Shown here piece by piece: positions 43,533 through 52,543 of a stretch of DNA of 64,000 nucleotides. Made by a program: the position numbers and the translations under genes. Origin of the DNA: Shewanella aquimarina (GTDB lineage: Bacteria; Pseudomonadota; Gammaproteobacteria; Enterobacterales; Shewanellaceae). The notes under the pieces are model-generated. The model had not been told where the DNA came from. It saw only the letters and a list, made by a program, of their open reading frames with translations, and ran no database searches. Numbering within the stretch: position 1 is the first letter of the stretch; each line of letters starts with the position of its first letter. The DNA lies in assembly GCF_023349185.1 (NCBI RefSeq), contig NZ_JAKIKY010000001.1, positions 124,001 through 188,000 of the forward strand. The letters run 5' to 3'.

Positions 43533-45374
43533 TTATGCCTTACCACCCTCTGCTTTTATCCAGCGGTGGATTTTTTGCTCCATGACCGCCATCGGCAGAG
43601 AGCCAGAGGTTAAGATCTGATCGTGGAAGCCTTTCAGATCGAACTTGTCGCCCAGGGCCTGCTCGGCTTCTGCGCGAAGCGCCAAAATCTTCAACTGACC
43701 AACCTTGTAAGAAAGGGCCTGGCCGGGAATCGCCATATAACGCTCTACCTCGGCGATGATATCGGTTTCGGCCATCGGCGAGTTGTCCTTCATATATTGA
43801 ATCGCCTGTTCGCGGCTCCAGCCTTTGGCGTGTAGACCTGTGTCCACCACTAGGCGCATGGCGCGCAGCATCTCGTCGGATAGTTTACCGAAATACTGGT
43901 ATGGGTCTTCAAACAAGCCCATCTCGATACCCAGGTACTCGGCGTACAAGGCCCAGCCCTCTTCGAAGGCGGTATAGCCGCTAAAGCGCTGGAACTCGGG
44001 CACACCAGTCAGCTCCTGCTTGATGGCTATCTGGAAGTGGTGCCCAGGCGCTGCCTCGTGCAGAGATAGCGTCGTCATGCCCCACTTAGGCTGAGCCTTA
44101 AGGTTGTAGGTGTTGATGTAGAACACGCCTGGGCGAGAACCATCCACCGCTGGCGACTCATAAGATGCCCCGGCAGCAGACTGCTCACGGAAGCTCTCCA
44201 CAGGCTTAACCACATAATCGGCCTTGGGCATGACATTGAAGTAGTTAGGCAATACGGCGTTGATCTTGTCCTTTAACACCATATAGCCGTCAATTAGCCC
44301 CTGGCGCTCGCTAAAGAAGTACTGAGGCTCTGAAGAGAGTGACGCAAAGAAAGCCTTAAGGTCACCCTTAAAGCCCACCTGCTCTCTCACCTTATCCATC
44401 TCACTGAGAATACGCGCCACTTCATCTAGGCCAATCTGATGAATCTCGTCGACCGACATAGTGGTCGTGGTATGGGCGTTAGCTAGGTGTTGATACCAGA
44501 GTTTACCGTTAGGCAGCCCCCACCAACCATCGCTCGCTCTGGCGACCGGCAGATAGGTTTCCTGGAAATATTGCTTCAAAGCGGCCAGCGCAGGGATCAG
44601 CTCTTTGCTGATTAACGCGTCATATTGCTCGGTCAGCTTTTGCTTGTCAGCGTCACTAAAGCTCTCTGGCAGGTTGTTGATTGGTGCATAGAAGAGGCTA
44701 TCTTTGGCCTGCTCAACTAACTGTGCATCCAGCTGAGGAATAATACGCTCAACCAGGACTCGTGGAAGTACTGCCTTGCTGGCAATCCCTTCGTCCATGC
44801 GTGCCTGAGCGAGCTTAGTCCAGTTGATGAAGCCTGACAGACGCGACAGCCAGTTCTCATAGTCTTTAAGCGTCTTGAATGGCTGTGCACTCTCGCCACT
44901 GCCCAGCTGCACCATAGTAATCACAGTGCTGTAGAACTGGTTCATCGGCATGAAATAGGCTGGGAAAGTCTCTGACACTAGGGCCATGTTTCTGTCATAG
45001 CTAAACATGTCGTAGCTAAGTTGCAGCGACTCGGGTAAGGCACTGCGATCGATTGCCTTAACAGCCTTCAGATAACGACTATTAAGCTCGTGACGCGCCT
45101 TGAGGTATTCCTCGGTGAGGTCGCCACCGAACTGGTCGTTGTAATCGTTCACGCCGACAAAGGTGGCGTACATAGGCTCCAATTTGAGCATGTCGTTGAA
45201 ATAACGATCGACTAAGGCAAGGTATTCTTGCTCGGCGCTTTGCACTTGAGGCGCCACAGTCTGTTCTGGCGCCGGCGCATTGCCGTTAGCCTGGCTTGCA
45301 CTGGTTTCCTTTTCCGAGCAGCCCACCATGGCCACCATAGCTGATATCGTCAAAGCGAGAAGCGTTTTGTTCAT
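43533..45374 (-). CDS. DUF885 family lipoprotein, probable metallopeptidase-like
   Basis: 613 residues from the ATG at 45374 (MNKTLLALTISAMVAMVGC), preceded by AAGGA; the lipobox MVGC makes Cys19 the lipidated residue. A low-complexity linker follows, then the DUF885 domain with the HEAAPGHHFQ and FEEGWALYAE motifs, which resemble the HExxH and downstream Glu of zinc peptidases. It would be tethered to the inner or outer membrane on the periplasmic side. Substrate unknown. Monocistronic and divergent from the GGDEF-like gene. Confidence 0.88.
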   Translation of the reverse strand: MNKTLLALTISAMVAMVGCSEKETSASQANGNAPAPEQTVAPQVQSAEQEYLALVDRYFNDMLKLEPMYATFVGVNDYNDQFGGDLTEEYLKARHELNSRYLKAVKAIDRSALPESLQLSYDMFSYDRNMALVSETFPAYFMPMNQFYSTVITMVQLGSGESAQPFKTLKDYENWLSRLSGFINWTKLAQARMDEGIASKAVLPRVLVERIIPQLDAQLVEQAKDSLFYAPINNLPESFSDADKQKLTEQYDALISKELIPALAALKQYFQETYLPVARASDGWWGLPNGKLWYQHLANAHTTTTMSVDEIHQIGLDEVARILSEMDKVREQVGFKGDLKAFFASLSSEPQYFFSERQGLIDGYMVLKDKINAVLPNYFNVMPKADYVVKPVESFREQSAAGASYESPAVDGSRPGVFYINTYNLKAQPKWGMTTLSLHEAAPGHHFQIAIKQELTGVPEFQRFSGYTAFEEGWALYAEYLGIEMGLFEDPYQYFGKLSDEMLRAMRLVVDTGLHAKGWSREQAIQYMKDNSPMAETDIIAEVERYMAIPGQALSYKVGQLKILALRAEAEQALGDKFDLKGFHDQILTSGSLPMAVMEQKIHRWIKAEGGKA

Positions 45375-45453
45375 TCGAGTTATATCCTTCATATTCTGTG
45401 CAAGTGAGTGTTGTTTTCTATAATTACCTTAGGTGTATCTGAGGAGCGAGCTA

Positions 45454-45963
45454 ATGATTTACTCATTTAGTAATTCTGGATTCAGAGATCCCGAAACTGG
45501 CGTCTACAACCAAACCTATTTTATGGAGGTGTTTAATCGTGAGTGGCACCGCCACATGCGTGAACGCCAGACGCTGGCCTTATTGTATCTTTGCCCACAC
45601 ATTCATGAAACAGTAAAGCAACCTCATTTACTGGAATTATTCATGAAACAGGTTCAAGAAGCGATATTGCGAACAACAGATATGGTGGCCAGGCTGAACC
45701 AGGATAACTTTGCCTTGGGGCTGTTTAACATAGATAGAGAAGGAACCGAAATCGTTATCGCCCGCATAGAACAGAAAATAAAGGATTTTAACCAGGATTA
45801 TCAGCGCAAGCACAATAATCGTATCGACTATGAACTGGCCGGTTGTCTCTGCCAACCCGAGAGTGACCTCAACATCGAAAATCTGTTTGAAGATGTACGG
45901 TCGTTAACACATACCCTAGAGGGACAGAGGGAGCAGCATACGGCGATGCACTGCCTTAACTAA
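45454..45963 (+). CDS. Degenerate GGDEF-domain protein
   Basis: 169 residues from the ATG at 45454 with GAGGAG eight bases upstream. It starts with the typical GGDEF opening DPETGVYNQTYFMEVFNREW and has LALLYLCPHIHE, but the catalytic signature is replaced by LNQDNFALGL where RxGGDEF would be, so it should not make cyclic-di-GMP. No sensory or membrane part. It could bind a partner protein (inference). A strong bidirectional terminator follows. Confidence 0.75.
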   Translation: MIYSFSNSGFRDPETGVYNQTYFMEVFNREWHRHMRERQTLALLYLCPHIHETVKQPHLLELFMKQVQEAILRTTDMVARLNQDNFALGLFNIDREGTEIVIARIEQKIKDFNQDYQRKHNNRIDYELAGCLCQPESDLNIENLFEDVRSLTHTLEGQREQHTAMHCLN

Positions 45964-45986
45964 CAGATTTGTTTGTCTACAGGCAT

Positions 45987-46016
45987 AAAAAAAGCCCCTT
46001 GCGGGGCTTTTTATTT
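45987..46016 (+). terminator. Bidirectional terminator
   Basis: Stem AAAAAGCCCC / GGGGCTTTTT with TTGC loop, between the GGDEF-like gene (plus) and the TPR gene (minus). Confidence 0.9.
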
Positions 46017-46022
46017 TCAGGC

Positions 46023-47270
46023 TTAAAGAGCAACGTTATAAATACGTGCCTTTTCCTTGATGTAGGCGAGATAACTGGTCGCTGTGCGCTTAGTCTTCTC
46101 ATCCTTAGCAGCCTTCAAACAAGCGTTATATGCCGCTTTATACTGCTTAGTACCTAGATAAGCCAAGGTTAGCTCGAACTCGACCTCACCCGCGCTAACG
46201 CCACCGGCAGCCAATGCTTTCTTCAGCACAGGGATCGCCGCTTTGTGTTGCTCACGCAGAGTCAGCAGACGGGCTTGCTTAAGGTATAGCTTACCGTCGT
46301 TATTAACGGCAGCAGCCTTACCATAATATTCCGCCGCTTCCTTTAGCTCTTTCGCATTATGATAGAAGCCACCCAGGATAGACAAAGTTTTTTCATCTTC
46401 CTTAATCAGGCCACTCTTCATGTGCTTTTCATAGATTTTTGCCGCACGGTATGGTGAACCATTCTGCGCCAGCAGTTGAGACAGACGCGTAATGTTACCC
46501 GCAGTCTCTAAAAATCCATTCTTATAAGCTAAGTCGTAAGTTGCTAATGACTTATCATAGCTCTCAGTCATCAAATAAAACTGCGCTAGCTGTACCCATA
46601 GACGGCCATCTTGTTGGAAGAGTGGCACCATAGTCTCTAGGACTTTAATCGCATTTTTATAATCTTTCTTATTGAAGTAAGCAGTCAGCTTCATCTGGTA
46701 TAAGCCCTTATCAGGCTTAGTGCTGATGGCCAGACCCTTATCGACAACGCTGAGTACCTTATCCCACTGCTTAAGCTCAGAATAAGCAATACCTATACGA
46801 CGATACACTTGTGGATCTTCTTTACAGGTAAACTTCATCCACTCGTAGTAGTAAGGGATAGACTCTTTAAACTTCTTTTCCTGAATCAACAGGTCGGCAT
46901 ACAGACGCAGGGTTGCACCATGGTCTGTACCGCCAAGAATGTCTGCGTCAACGGCTTGCTTCAGATACTTGATCGCCGTACCCATCTGATTTTTTTCGGC
47001 ATAAAAGTTACCCAACATACGGGCAATATAGGCCTTATCAAAGTCGTCACGGGGACTCGCTTCAAGCAAAACAGCGATCGCTTCGTCGATATTGCCTTCC
47101 TGATAAGCTTCGAAAGACTTTTGGACTTTCTTTGCCGAGCTTTGGCCTACGGCCTTAGACTGGCGCTTTTCAATCGGACACTTCTCGGCGGCGTTGGCCG
47201 CTGGTGCGACGACTAGGCTTCCACCGATGGCAAGCAATAGTGCTGCTGCAAGCGTATTAACTTTTTGCAT
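46023..47270 (-). CDS. Tetratricopeptide-repeat protein of the TonB2 operon
   Basis: 415 residues. A signal peptide (VNTLAAALLLAIGGSLVVAP, cut near ANA) is followed by an Ala/Leu/Tyr-rich alpha-helical array of about eight TPR-like units (for example MLGNFYAEKNQMGTAIKYLK). It ends the operon, three bases after tonB. In Shewanella and Vibrio such a TPR protein accompanies the TtpC-ExbB2-ExbD2-TonB2 set. It is probably a periplasmic partner of the complex, exact role unknown. Confidence 0.85.
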   Translation of the reverse strand: MQKVNTLAAALLLAIGGSLVVAPAANAAEKCPIEKRQSKAVGQSSAKKVQKSFEAYQEGNIDEAIAVLLEASPRDDFDKAYIARMLGNFYAEKNQMGTAIKYLKQAVDADILGGTDHGATLRLYADLLIQEKKFKESIPYYYEWMKFTCKEDPQVYRRIGIAYSELKQWDKVLSVVDKGLAISTKPDKGLYQMKLTAYFNKKDYKNAIKVLETMVPLFQQDGRLWVQLAQFYLMTESYDKSLATYDLAYKNGFLETAGNITRLSQLLAQNGSPYRAAKIYEKHMKSGLIKEDEKTLSILGGFYHNAKELKEAAEYYGKAAAVNNDGKLYLKQARLLTLREQHKAAIPVLKKALAAGGVSAGEVEFELTLAYLGTKQYKAAYNACLKAAKDEKTKRTATSYLAYIKEKARIYNVAL

Positions 47271-47272
47271 CT

Positions 47273-47890
47273 CTATTTGCCTCCATCAAGTTTAAAGTCT
47301 AGTTGTACCGTCATGCCTGGTTGCTTAAGGGCTTTACCGTCAACAATCTTTGGCTTGTACTTCCACTTTTTAAGTGCACGCTTAGCTTCTTTGTCGAAGA
47401 TACGCTTAGGATCGGCATTGATCACTTGCACATCTTCTACACCACCAAGTTCGTTGATGGTAAAGCTAAGTTGTACCCAGCCTTCCTTACCGTCACGTGC
47501 TGCCGCAATTGGATACTGAGGCTCGATACGTACGATAGGTGTTGCATCACCGTCACGAGTCATCATGTTACCCAGCTTGAAGCCAGTATTTGCAGTGCCA
47601 GCTACTACACCCGTCATGTTGAAAGACATGTTGGTGTCGATGTCTGATGAGCTATCAGGCGGTGGCGTATCTGGTAAAGGTGGCTGCTCAGGCGGTGTAG
47701 GTGGCTTAGGTTTAACCCTAGGCTTGTCCTGCACTTTCGTATCCTGTTTATCCATACTGATCTCAATAACCGGAGAATCAGTCGCAGTGTCGGCGCGTTT
47801 CGCGCCGCCACTGACCAAAAAGGCCATGAAAACAAACAGGGCGAAAGTAACAGCACCACCAATTAATAATGATACTATTCCTCTCAGCAT
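47273..47890 (-). CDS. tonB: Energy transducer TonB (TonB2 type)
   Basis: 205 residues. An N-terminal membrane anchor (GAVTFALFVFMAFLVSG), a Pro/Lys-rich spacer (KPRVKPKPPTPPEQPPLPDT) that spans the periplasm, and a C-terminal TonB domain (IEPQYPIAAARDGKEGWVQL through KKWKYKP). It passes proton-motive force from ExbB/ExbD to outer-membrane receptors. One base after exbD, same operon. The short N-terminus suits the TonB2 subtype. Confidence 0.93.
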   Translation of the reverse strand: MLRGIVSLLIGGAVTFALFVFMAFLVSGGAKRADTATDSPVIEISMDKQDTKVQDKPRVKPKPPTPPEQPPLPDTPPPDSSSDIDTNMSFNMTGVVAGTANTGFKLGNMMTRDGDATPIVRIEPQYPIAAARDGKEGWVQLSFTINELGGVEDVQVINADPKRIFDKEAKRALKKWKYKPKIVDGKALKQPGMTVQLDFKLDGGK

Positions 47891-47891
47891 A

Positions 47892-48296
47892 TTAGTCTTT
47901 CCCCGCTGATACCGAAATCTTGTTGATCCCAGCTTTCTTCACATTGTCCATAACCTTAACAACAATGCCGTGTTCAGCTTCTTTATCAGCTTCGATCAAT
48001 ACAGCCGCTTCTGGTGATTCAGCCAACATACGTTCAACGTTTGCTGTTACACGCTCGATGTCAACCTGACGGTTTTCCATCTTAATAACGCCTGTCTTGC
48101 TCACACCAATAAAGATGTTTGCCGACTTCTGAGTTGTCGCTTGAGAAGCCTCTGGCTTGTTGTAGTCAAGGCCAGATGGCTTAATGAACGACGTTGTTAC
48201 GATAAAGAAGATCAACATGATAAACACGATGTCGAGCATCGGTGTCATATCAATTTGCGCTTCTTCTTCTATACTTGAATGCTTTTTACGTGCCAT
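47892..48296 (-). CDS. exbD: Biopolymer transport protein ExbD
   Basis: 134 residues from the ATG at 48296 (MARKKHSSIEEEAQIDMTPM); the frame also opens with a TTG two codons earlier, but a GAGAGAG site favours the ATG. One membrane helix (MLDIVFIMLIFFIVTTSF) with the functional Asp in DIVF, then a periplasmic domain. It forms the proton-conducting complex with ExbB and TonB. Confidence 0.93.
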   Translation of the reverse strand: MARKKHSSIEEEAQIDMTPMLDIVFIMLIFFIVTTSFIKPSGLDYNKPEASQATTQKSANIFIGVSKTGVIKMENRQVDIERVTANVERMLAESPEAAVLIEADKEAEHGIVVKVMDNVKKAGINKISVSAGKD

Positions 48297-48309
48297 GTTC
48301 AATCTCTCT

Positions 48310-48837
48310 CTAGTGGTGTGGCAGGCTATCTTTTAGCTTTTCCATACTGATTTTCATTTTGGCGTCCAGACGAGTACTAAAGAATACTCCCGATAACGCT
48401 GCGACCATTCCCGCCATTGTCGGCATGGTTGCCATTGAAATACCAGCTGCCATCATACGAGCATTACTCGTCCCATGAACTGCCATCACATCGAATACCT
48501 GTATCATACCGGTTACGGTACCTAGCAGACCGATCATTGGACAGATGGCTACTAAGGTTTTGATAATCAGCATACGAGCATTCATATCTTGTTTCGCTTG
48601 GGATACCCAAGCTTCACGGATACGGTGTGCATGCCAAGAGGTAGAATCCTCTCGATTGTCCCATGCGGTGATAATGTTTTTGTGCTCTTTTGGCGCAATC
48701 AGATTGAGATACCAATAGCGCTCAAGCATTAACACCCACATAAGGAACAGCACTGCCGCAACCAACCAGAGGACGTCGCCTCCGGAGGCCATGAAGCCCC
48801 TGACGGAATCCCAGATGTCCATCAGGTATAGCATCAT
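48310..48837 (-). CDS. exbB: ExbB-type proton channel (MotA/TolQ/ExbB family)
   Basis: 175 residues, the short ExbB2 form. Three membrane segments: about 18-36, then ICPMIGLLGTVTGMIQVF and MATMPTMAGMVAALSGVFF, both hallmark ExbB/TolQ helices. It is coupled to the upstream TtpC-like gene by an overlapping stop/start and lies 13 bases before exbD. Confidence 0.92.
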   Translation of the reverse strand: MMLYLMDIWDSVRGFMASGGDVLWLVAAVLFLMWVLMLERYWYLNLIAPKEHKNIITAWDNREDSTSWHAHRIREAWVSQAKQDMNARMLIIKTLVAICPMIGLLGTVTGMIQVFDVMAVHGTSNARMMAAGISMATMPTMAGMVAALSGVFFSTRLDAKMKISMEKLKDSLPHH

Positions 48838-50192
48838 TAGGCGTTCCTCTTCTCAGCGTGCTCGGCAACGATACCCGCACTTTGCTCTTCAAGTACTTGA
48901 ACAACTGACTTGCTACGTGCAATCACGATAGCGTGCATTAGCATTAGTGGTAGTGCCGCAACCAGACCCTGTACAGTAGTCATCAGTGCCATAGAGATAC
49001 CGCCAGCCATTAGCTTAGGATCACCAGTACCGAATAGCTGGATGCTCTGGAAGGTTGCAATCATACCGGTTACTGTACCCAGTAGACCCATCATCGGAGC
49101 GATAGCCGCTAGAACCTTGATGATAGAGATACGAGTCTCAAGAGCAGGAGTTTCTTTCAGAATCGCTTCGTCAAGTTTCAGCTCAAGGGTTTCAACGTCA
49201 ACATCTTTGTTGTCGTGGTATGCCTTCAGTACACGGCCCAGAGGGTTGTTACCTGGGTTGTCGATGTTCTTACGTTGTGCGTTAACTTTCGCGCCAACAA
49301 CATACAGAGTAACCAGACGCTCGATAGAGATCAGGGCACCTAGTACAAGCAGACCGATGATGATGTAACCGATGGTTCCACCCGCTTCGATACGCTCTTC
49401 GATAGTCGCCTTCTGAGTGAACACGTTTAGCAGTACACCACGTGCAGGGTCAACAAACAGCTTGTGAACACCAGATGTTTGGCCTTCGAAAGCCTTAACA
49501 CTAGCGACTTGCTCACCACCAGGCTGCTGTGAAAGCTGCTGAACCAGACCTAGGTCGGCGTTATATACAACATACTGGCCATCGGCTAGCAGGTTGTAGG
49601 CACCAACACGAGTGATCTTAGTGTTGTGAACGTTACCATCGATACCCGTTACGGCACCGTCAAAAGTAACGACTTTGCCAGACTCGGCCATTTCGAATAG
49701 CTGCTCTTCCCAGAACTTTTCTAGCTCTTCGATTTTTGGCAGCTCTTTACGTGCACCTAGCTCGGCGATGAAAGCATCGCGACCTGGGAACTGAGCGCTT
49801 ACGTTTGATGAAACAAGCTTACCAGCGAAATCACCGGCTTCACCTTTAACAACACCGAACATTTCACCCAAGTCGCCTTGAGCAATCTTACGGTCTTCTT
49901 CTAACTGAGCGATTTTGCGCTCGTTATCGGCGAATGCTTGAGAAAGATCTTTACCGCGCTGTTCTTCAGCAGCCAATGCCGCCTTTTCACGCTTTAACAG
50001 TGCAGCTTTATCGCCACGCTCCGCTTGGAACTCGGCTTCGCGCTTCTTGTTTACTTTAGCAGCGTTAGCACGATCGGTTTGAACTTGCTTAAGTAGCTGG
50101 TCGATGTTCTTAGGCGCATCAGCAGCGCTCACCATGCCAGCAGTTAAAGATAGACTTGCAGCAACGATTGCTGTAGAGATTAACTTTTTCAT
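48837..50192 (-). CDS. TtpC-like large ExbB-family protein with periplasmic coiled coil
   Basis: 451 residues. A signal peptide (MKKLISTAIVAASLSLTAGM), then a charged coiled coil (about 30-130, rich in Lys, Glu and Ala), a linker domain, and a C-terminal ExbB/TolQ-like unit with three membrane segments (IGYIIIGLLVLGALIS, IAPMMGLLGTVTGMIATF, MTTVQGLVAALPLMLM). This is the layout of Vibrio TtpC, which works with the TonB2 system. It overlaps the neighbouring genes by one base on each side. Confidence 0.9.
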   Translation of the reverse strand: MKKLISTAIVAASLSLTAGMVSAADAPKNIDQLLKQVQTDRANAAKVNKKREAEFQAERGDKAALLKREKAALAAEEQRGKDLSQAFADNERKIAQLEEDRKIAQGDLGEMFGVVKGEAGDFAGKLVSSNVSAQFPGRDAFIAELGARKELPKIEELEKFWEEQLFEMAESGKVVTFDGAVTGIDGNVHNTKITRVGAYNLLADGQYVVYNADLGLVQQLSQQPGGEQVASVKAFEGQTSGVHKLFVDPARGVLLNVFTQKATIEERIEAGGTIGYIIIGLLVLGALISIERLVTLYVVGAKVNAQRKNIDNPGNNPLGRVLKAYHDNKDVDVETLELKLDEAILKETPALETRISIIKVLAAIAPMMGLLGTVTGMIATFQSIQLFGTGDPKLMAGGISMALMTTVQGLVAALPLMLMHAIVIARSKSVVQVLEEQSAGIVAEHAEKRNA

Positions 50193-50974
50193 TATTGTGC
50201 AGCCTCCGCAGCTGGGATTGGTAACGCGAACATATCTGGAGCACCCTGGCCACGGGCCTGGCGAATTGCTTTAGTAATGTTACGTAGGTAGCTATCTTCT
50301 AGCTTATCCCATGCTTTAGTCTCAGGATTGAACATCCACGCAGACTTTTGATCTAGGCTTTGTGCATAGTAGGCAACGCGACCGAAGTTGATGAAATCAA
50401 CCAGGATCTCTTTACCGTCAAGCTGCAGCTTACCGGTTTCAACGTTCATCTTATAACCGTATTCACGCTCGATGTTATAAGCATCAAGGATCAGACGGTA
50501 TTTTTCAGCCAGCGTTACGTTGGCAGTGTTTAAGGTTTCACGAAGACGCTTGATACGCGATTCACGAGCTTCCTTGTTGAATGGCAGATCCAGAGCAACA
50601 AATTGCTCTAGTGCATCAACCATCTTGAACATTAGCGGTACAACGCCTTGACGTAGCTTATCAACACCATTGATGTCTTCTTGGATAAGCTTCATTGTTG
50701 CTTCTTGGTCTGCTACCAGGCCAGCTACATAATCGTTGTATGACTTAGTTGACTCACGAGTGTCTGCAACTTGGCCATATTCAAACGCCATGTCTTGCGC
50801 TTGATCGTAATACTTATCAACTTTCTTCTGAGATGCAGCTGCATCCGCATGAATTTTCGCATCCGCCTTCTGAACATCAGAAAGTGGATCGGCAACCACT
50901 AAGTTACTGCCTGCTAAGGCCAGCGCGCCAATGAGCGCCGTAGCGATTTTAGTTCTATTGCTTACCTTGGACAT
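50192..50974 (-). CDS. DUF3450 family periplasmic protein, first gene of the TonB2 operon
   Basis: 260 residues from the ATG at 50974 (MSKVSNRTKIATALIGALAL), with GGGA just upstream; the frame continues 57 codons further without coding character. A signal peptide is followed by a long helical coiled coil (about 40-110) and an end region. DUF3450 is typically found in front of ttpC-exbB-exbD-tonB and is thought to act in the same complex. It shares a one-base overlap with the next gene. Confidence 0.88.
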   Translation of the reverse strand: MSKVSNRTKIATALIGALALAGSNLVVADPLSDVQKADAKIHADAAASQKKVDKYYDQAQDMAFEYGQVADTRESTKSYNDYVAGLVADQEATMKLIQEDINGVDKLRQGVVPLMFKMVDALEQFVALDLPFNKEARESRIKRLRETLNTANVTLAEKYRLILDAYNIEREYGYKMNVETGKLQLDGKEILVDFINFGRVAYYAQSLDQKSAWMFNPETKAWDKLEDSYLRNITKAIRQARGQGAPDMFALPIPAAEAAQ

Positions 50975-51476
50975 AGTTCCCAACCAATTTGAAGTGAAAA
51001 ATAAAAGGTTTAACTTAACGGTAACACGGGTTTTCTGCTTATAGTTGCATGAATTCCGTAACCTTAAGTATGCATTTCTCTTGTGATTGTTAGTTATTAT
51101 CTTCCCTTTTCTACACCGTTCAAGGTGTAGACCCGCAGGCATCATTTCACAAAATGTTGACCTGTGTCAACATTTGGAAACGGCTAAAACTGCTAGAAAA
51201 AGCTCTTAGGGCGTGAAAATAACACAAGAGTCGTTTTTTCAAACAAGTCAACATTTACAAATTTAATTCACATATACTGATTCAACCAATTAAAAACACT
51301 TAAAACACTGATTTATATAACCTTAAGAGAATAACAAAAGTAAAATATATTGTTAACAAAATATTAACCGGTCAGCTCTTCCAGAAACGTTTGCATCAAA
51401 TTATGTTGTGCTGGTATTACCACGCGGTCTATTTACAACATCTTTTATACAAATCATGACTTAACGCCTTCTGGTG
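50975..51476. other. Intergenic region upstream of the TonB2 operon
   Basis: 502 bases without a plausible gene, AT-rich. It contains a palindrome at 51153-51174 and a repeat half-site at 51248-51256, listed separately. No canonical Fur box was recognised. The methyltransferase stop lies at its far end. Confidence 0.6.
51153..51174. promoter_or_regulatory. Operator-like palindrome TGTTGAC-N4-GTCAACA
   Basis: AATGTTGAC-CTGT-GTCAACATT is a perfect 9+9 inverted repeat with a four-base centre. One further half-site, GTCAACATT, lies at 51248-51256, about 85 bases away. Both are in the upstream DNA of the DUF3450-TonB2 operon. I do not recognise the regulator; the geometry suits a dimeric repressor (GntR- or TetR-type, guess). 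Confidence 0.5.
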
Positions 51477-52436
51477 CTAGTTCGTTTTATTTATGACTAT
51501 CTTCCAACCCAGTACCTGACCATCGTGATCTTCAATCTGATTGATGCTAACCAAGTTTGCTCCCAGTTCAATTAGATTAGCTAACATAGCAGAAAGCGCC
51601 AGTTCATCTAGTGAGGCTTCGACAAGCTCGCCGAGACGATCTTTTAAAGTATCAATTTGCTGTCGCGCAAAAGCTAAATACTCCTGCTTCTTTGCTAGCG
51701 GCCAAAACAGCCCCTGCTGAAAAAGGGTTGCGACATAAGTGAGTAATTCACTGTCTTTCAATGCTCCCTCATCTGACTGAGCCAGAGTGGAGATTTCTTG
51801 ATTCAATTGGTGACGTAATCGCTCGCACTCTTGATTCTGCTTAATACGCTGGACATCTTCGGCATTGGTAAGTGTCCCCATCTGCAATATAAGCGTATCT
51901 ATGGTCTGAAATACCCTTGCAATTACCTGTTGACTGATCAGAGTCAATATTCGCCGATTACGATTGATGATCATTGAGCGGCTATGATGCGTCACCAAAC
52001 TCAGTCTGCCACCAGGACGGAGCACGCGAAGCGCCTCAGGGATAGAAAGTGCTAAATCTGAATACTCGAGACCATATTGAGAGATGACGAGATCAAAACT
52101 ATTATCATCAAAAGGCAAATCCGAACAATCGATATTCGAGACCAGCGATACATCGACCTGTTTATTTAGCACTAATTCATCAAGCTTGGTGCTAATTTTT
52201 GCAAGGTCTACACCTATTACTTCACCCTTCCGGCTCGAGTCTTTAAAAAATTGATTAAGTAACAGCGGTAGTGCCCCATTACCCGTTGCGAGATCCAGCA
52301 CCTTAAAATTATCAGGTAAATCGTTAAAGTCATGATGCCAATTTGTCTCTAACACCCCTGAATAATTGCCAGAAAAACTGTCCCCAAAAGATGTCAAATG
52401 TCCTTGCTGCCAGTATTCGTCCCAATGTTGGCTCAT
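51477..52436 (-). CDS. Class I SAM-dependent methyltransferase
   Basis: 319 residues. Rossmann-fold motifs: VLDLATGNGALPLLL (motif I, SAM binding), then GVDLAKISTK (acidic end of beta-2), LPFDDNSFDLVISQYGLEYS (motif IV) and EALRVLRPGGRLSLVTHHS. The C-terminal half is helical (about 165-290), unlike small methyltransferases, and may select the substrate. Cytosolic. It sits between the TonB2 operon and the receptor gene, in the same direction, but has its own flanking sequences. Substrate unknown. Confidence 0.87.
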   Translation of the reverse strand: MSQHWDEYWQQGHLTSFGDSFSGNYSGVLETNWHHDFNDLPDNFKVLDLATGNGALPLLLNQFFKDSSRKGEVIGVDLAKISTKLDELVLNKQVDVSLVSNIDCSDLPFDDNSFDLVISQYGLEYSDLALSIPEALRVLRPGGRLSLVTHHSRSMIINRNRRILTLISQQVIARVFQTIDTLILQMGTLTNAEDVQRIKQNQECERLRHQLNQEISTLAQSDEGALKDSELLTYVATLFQQGLFWPLAKKQEYLAFARQQIDTLKDRLGELVEASLDELALSAMLANLIELGANLVSINQIEDHDGQVLGWKIVINKTN

Positions 52437-52481
52437 AATGCTCGCCCTTCAGTCTTGTTGTTATTAGCTTATTAATATCAT

Positions 52482-52509
52482 AAAAAAAGGCCCTAAATAG
52501 GGCCTTTTT
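52482..52509 (-). terminator. Terminator after the TonB-dependent receptor
   Basis: Stem AAGGCCCTA / TAGGGCCTT with T run on the minus strand, about 35 bases after the receptor stop and before the methyltransferase start. Confidence 0.85.
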
Positions 52510-52543
52510 ATCAGATATTTATACTAAAACTATTAGCTTACTC

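Noticed and set aside
50975..51145. N-terminal extension of the DUF3450 protein
   Set aside because: The ATG at 50974 begins a normal signal peptide with a ribosome site; the 57 codons before it have no coding character.
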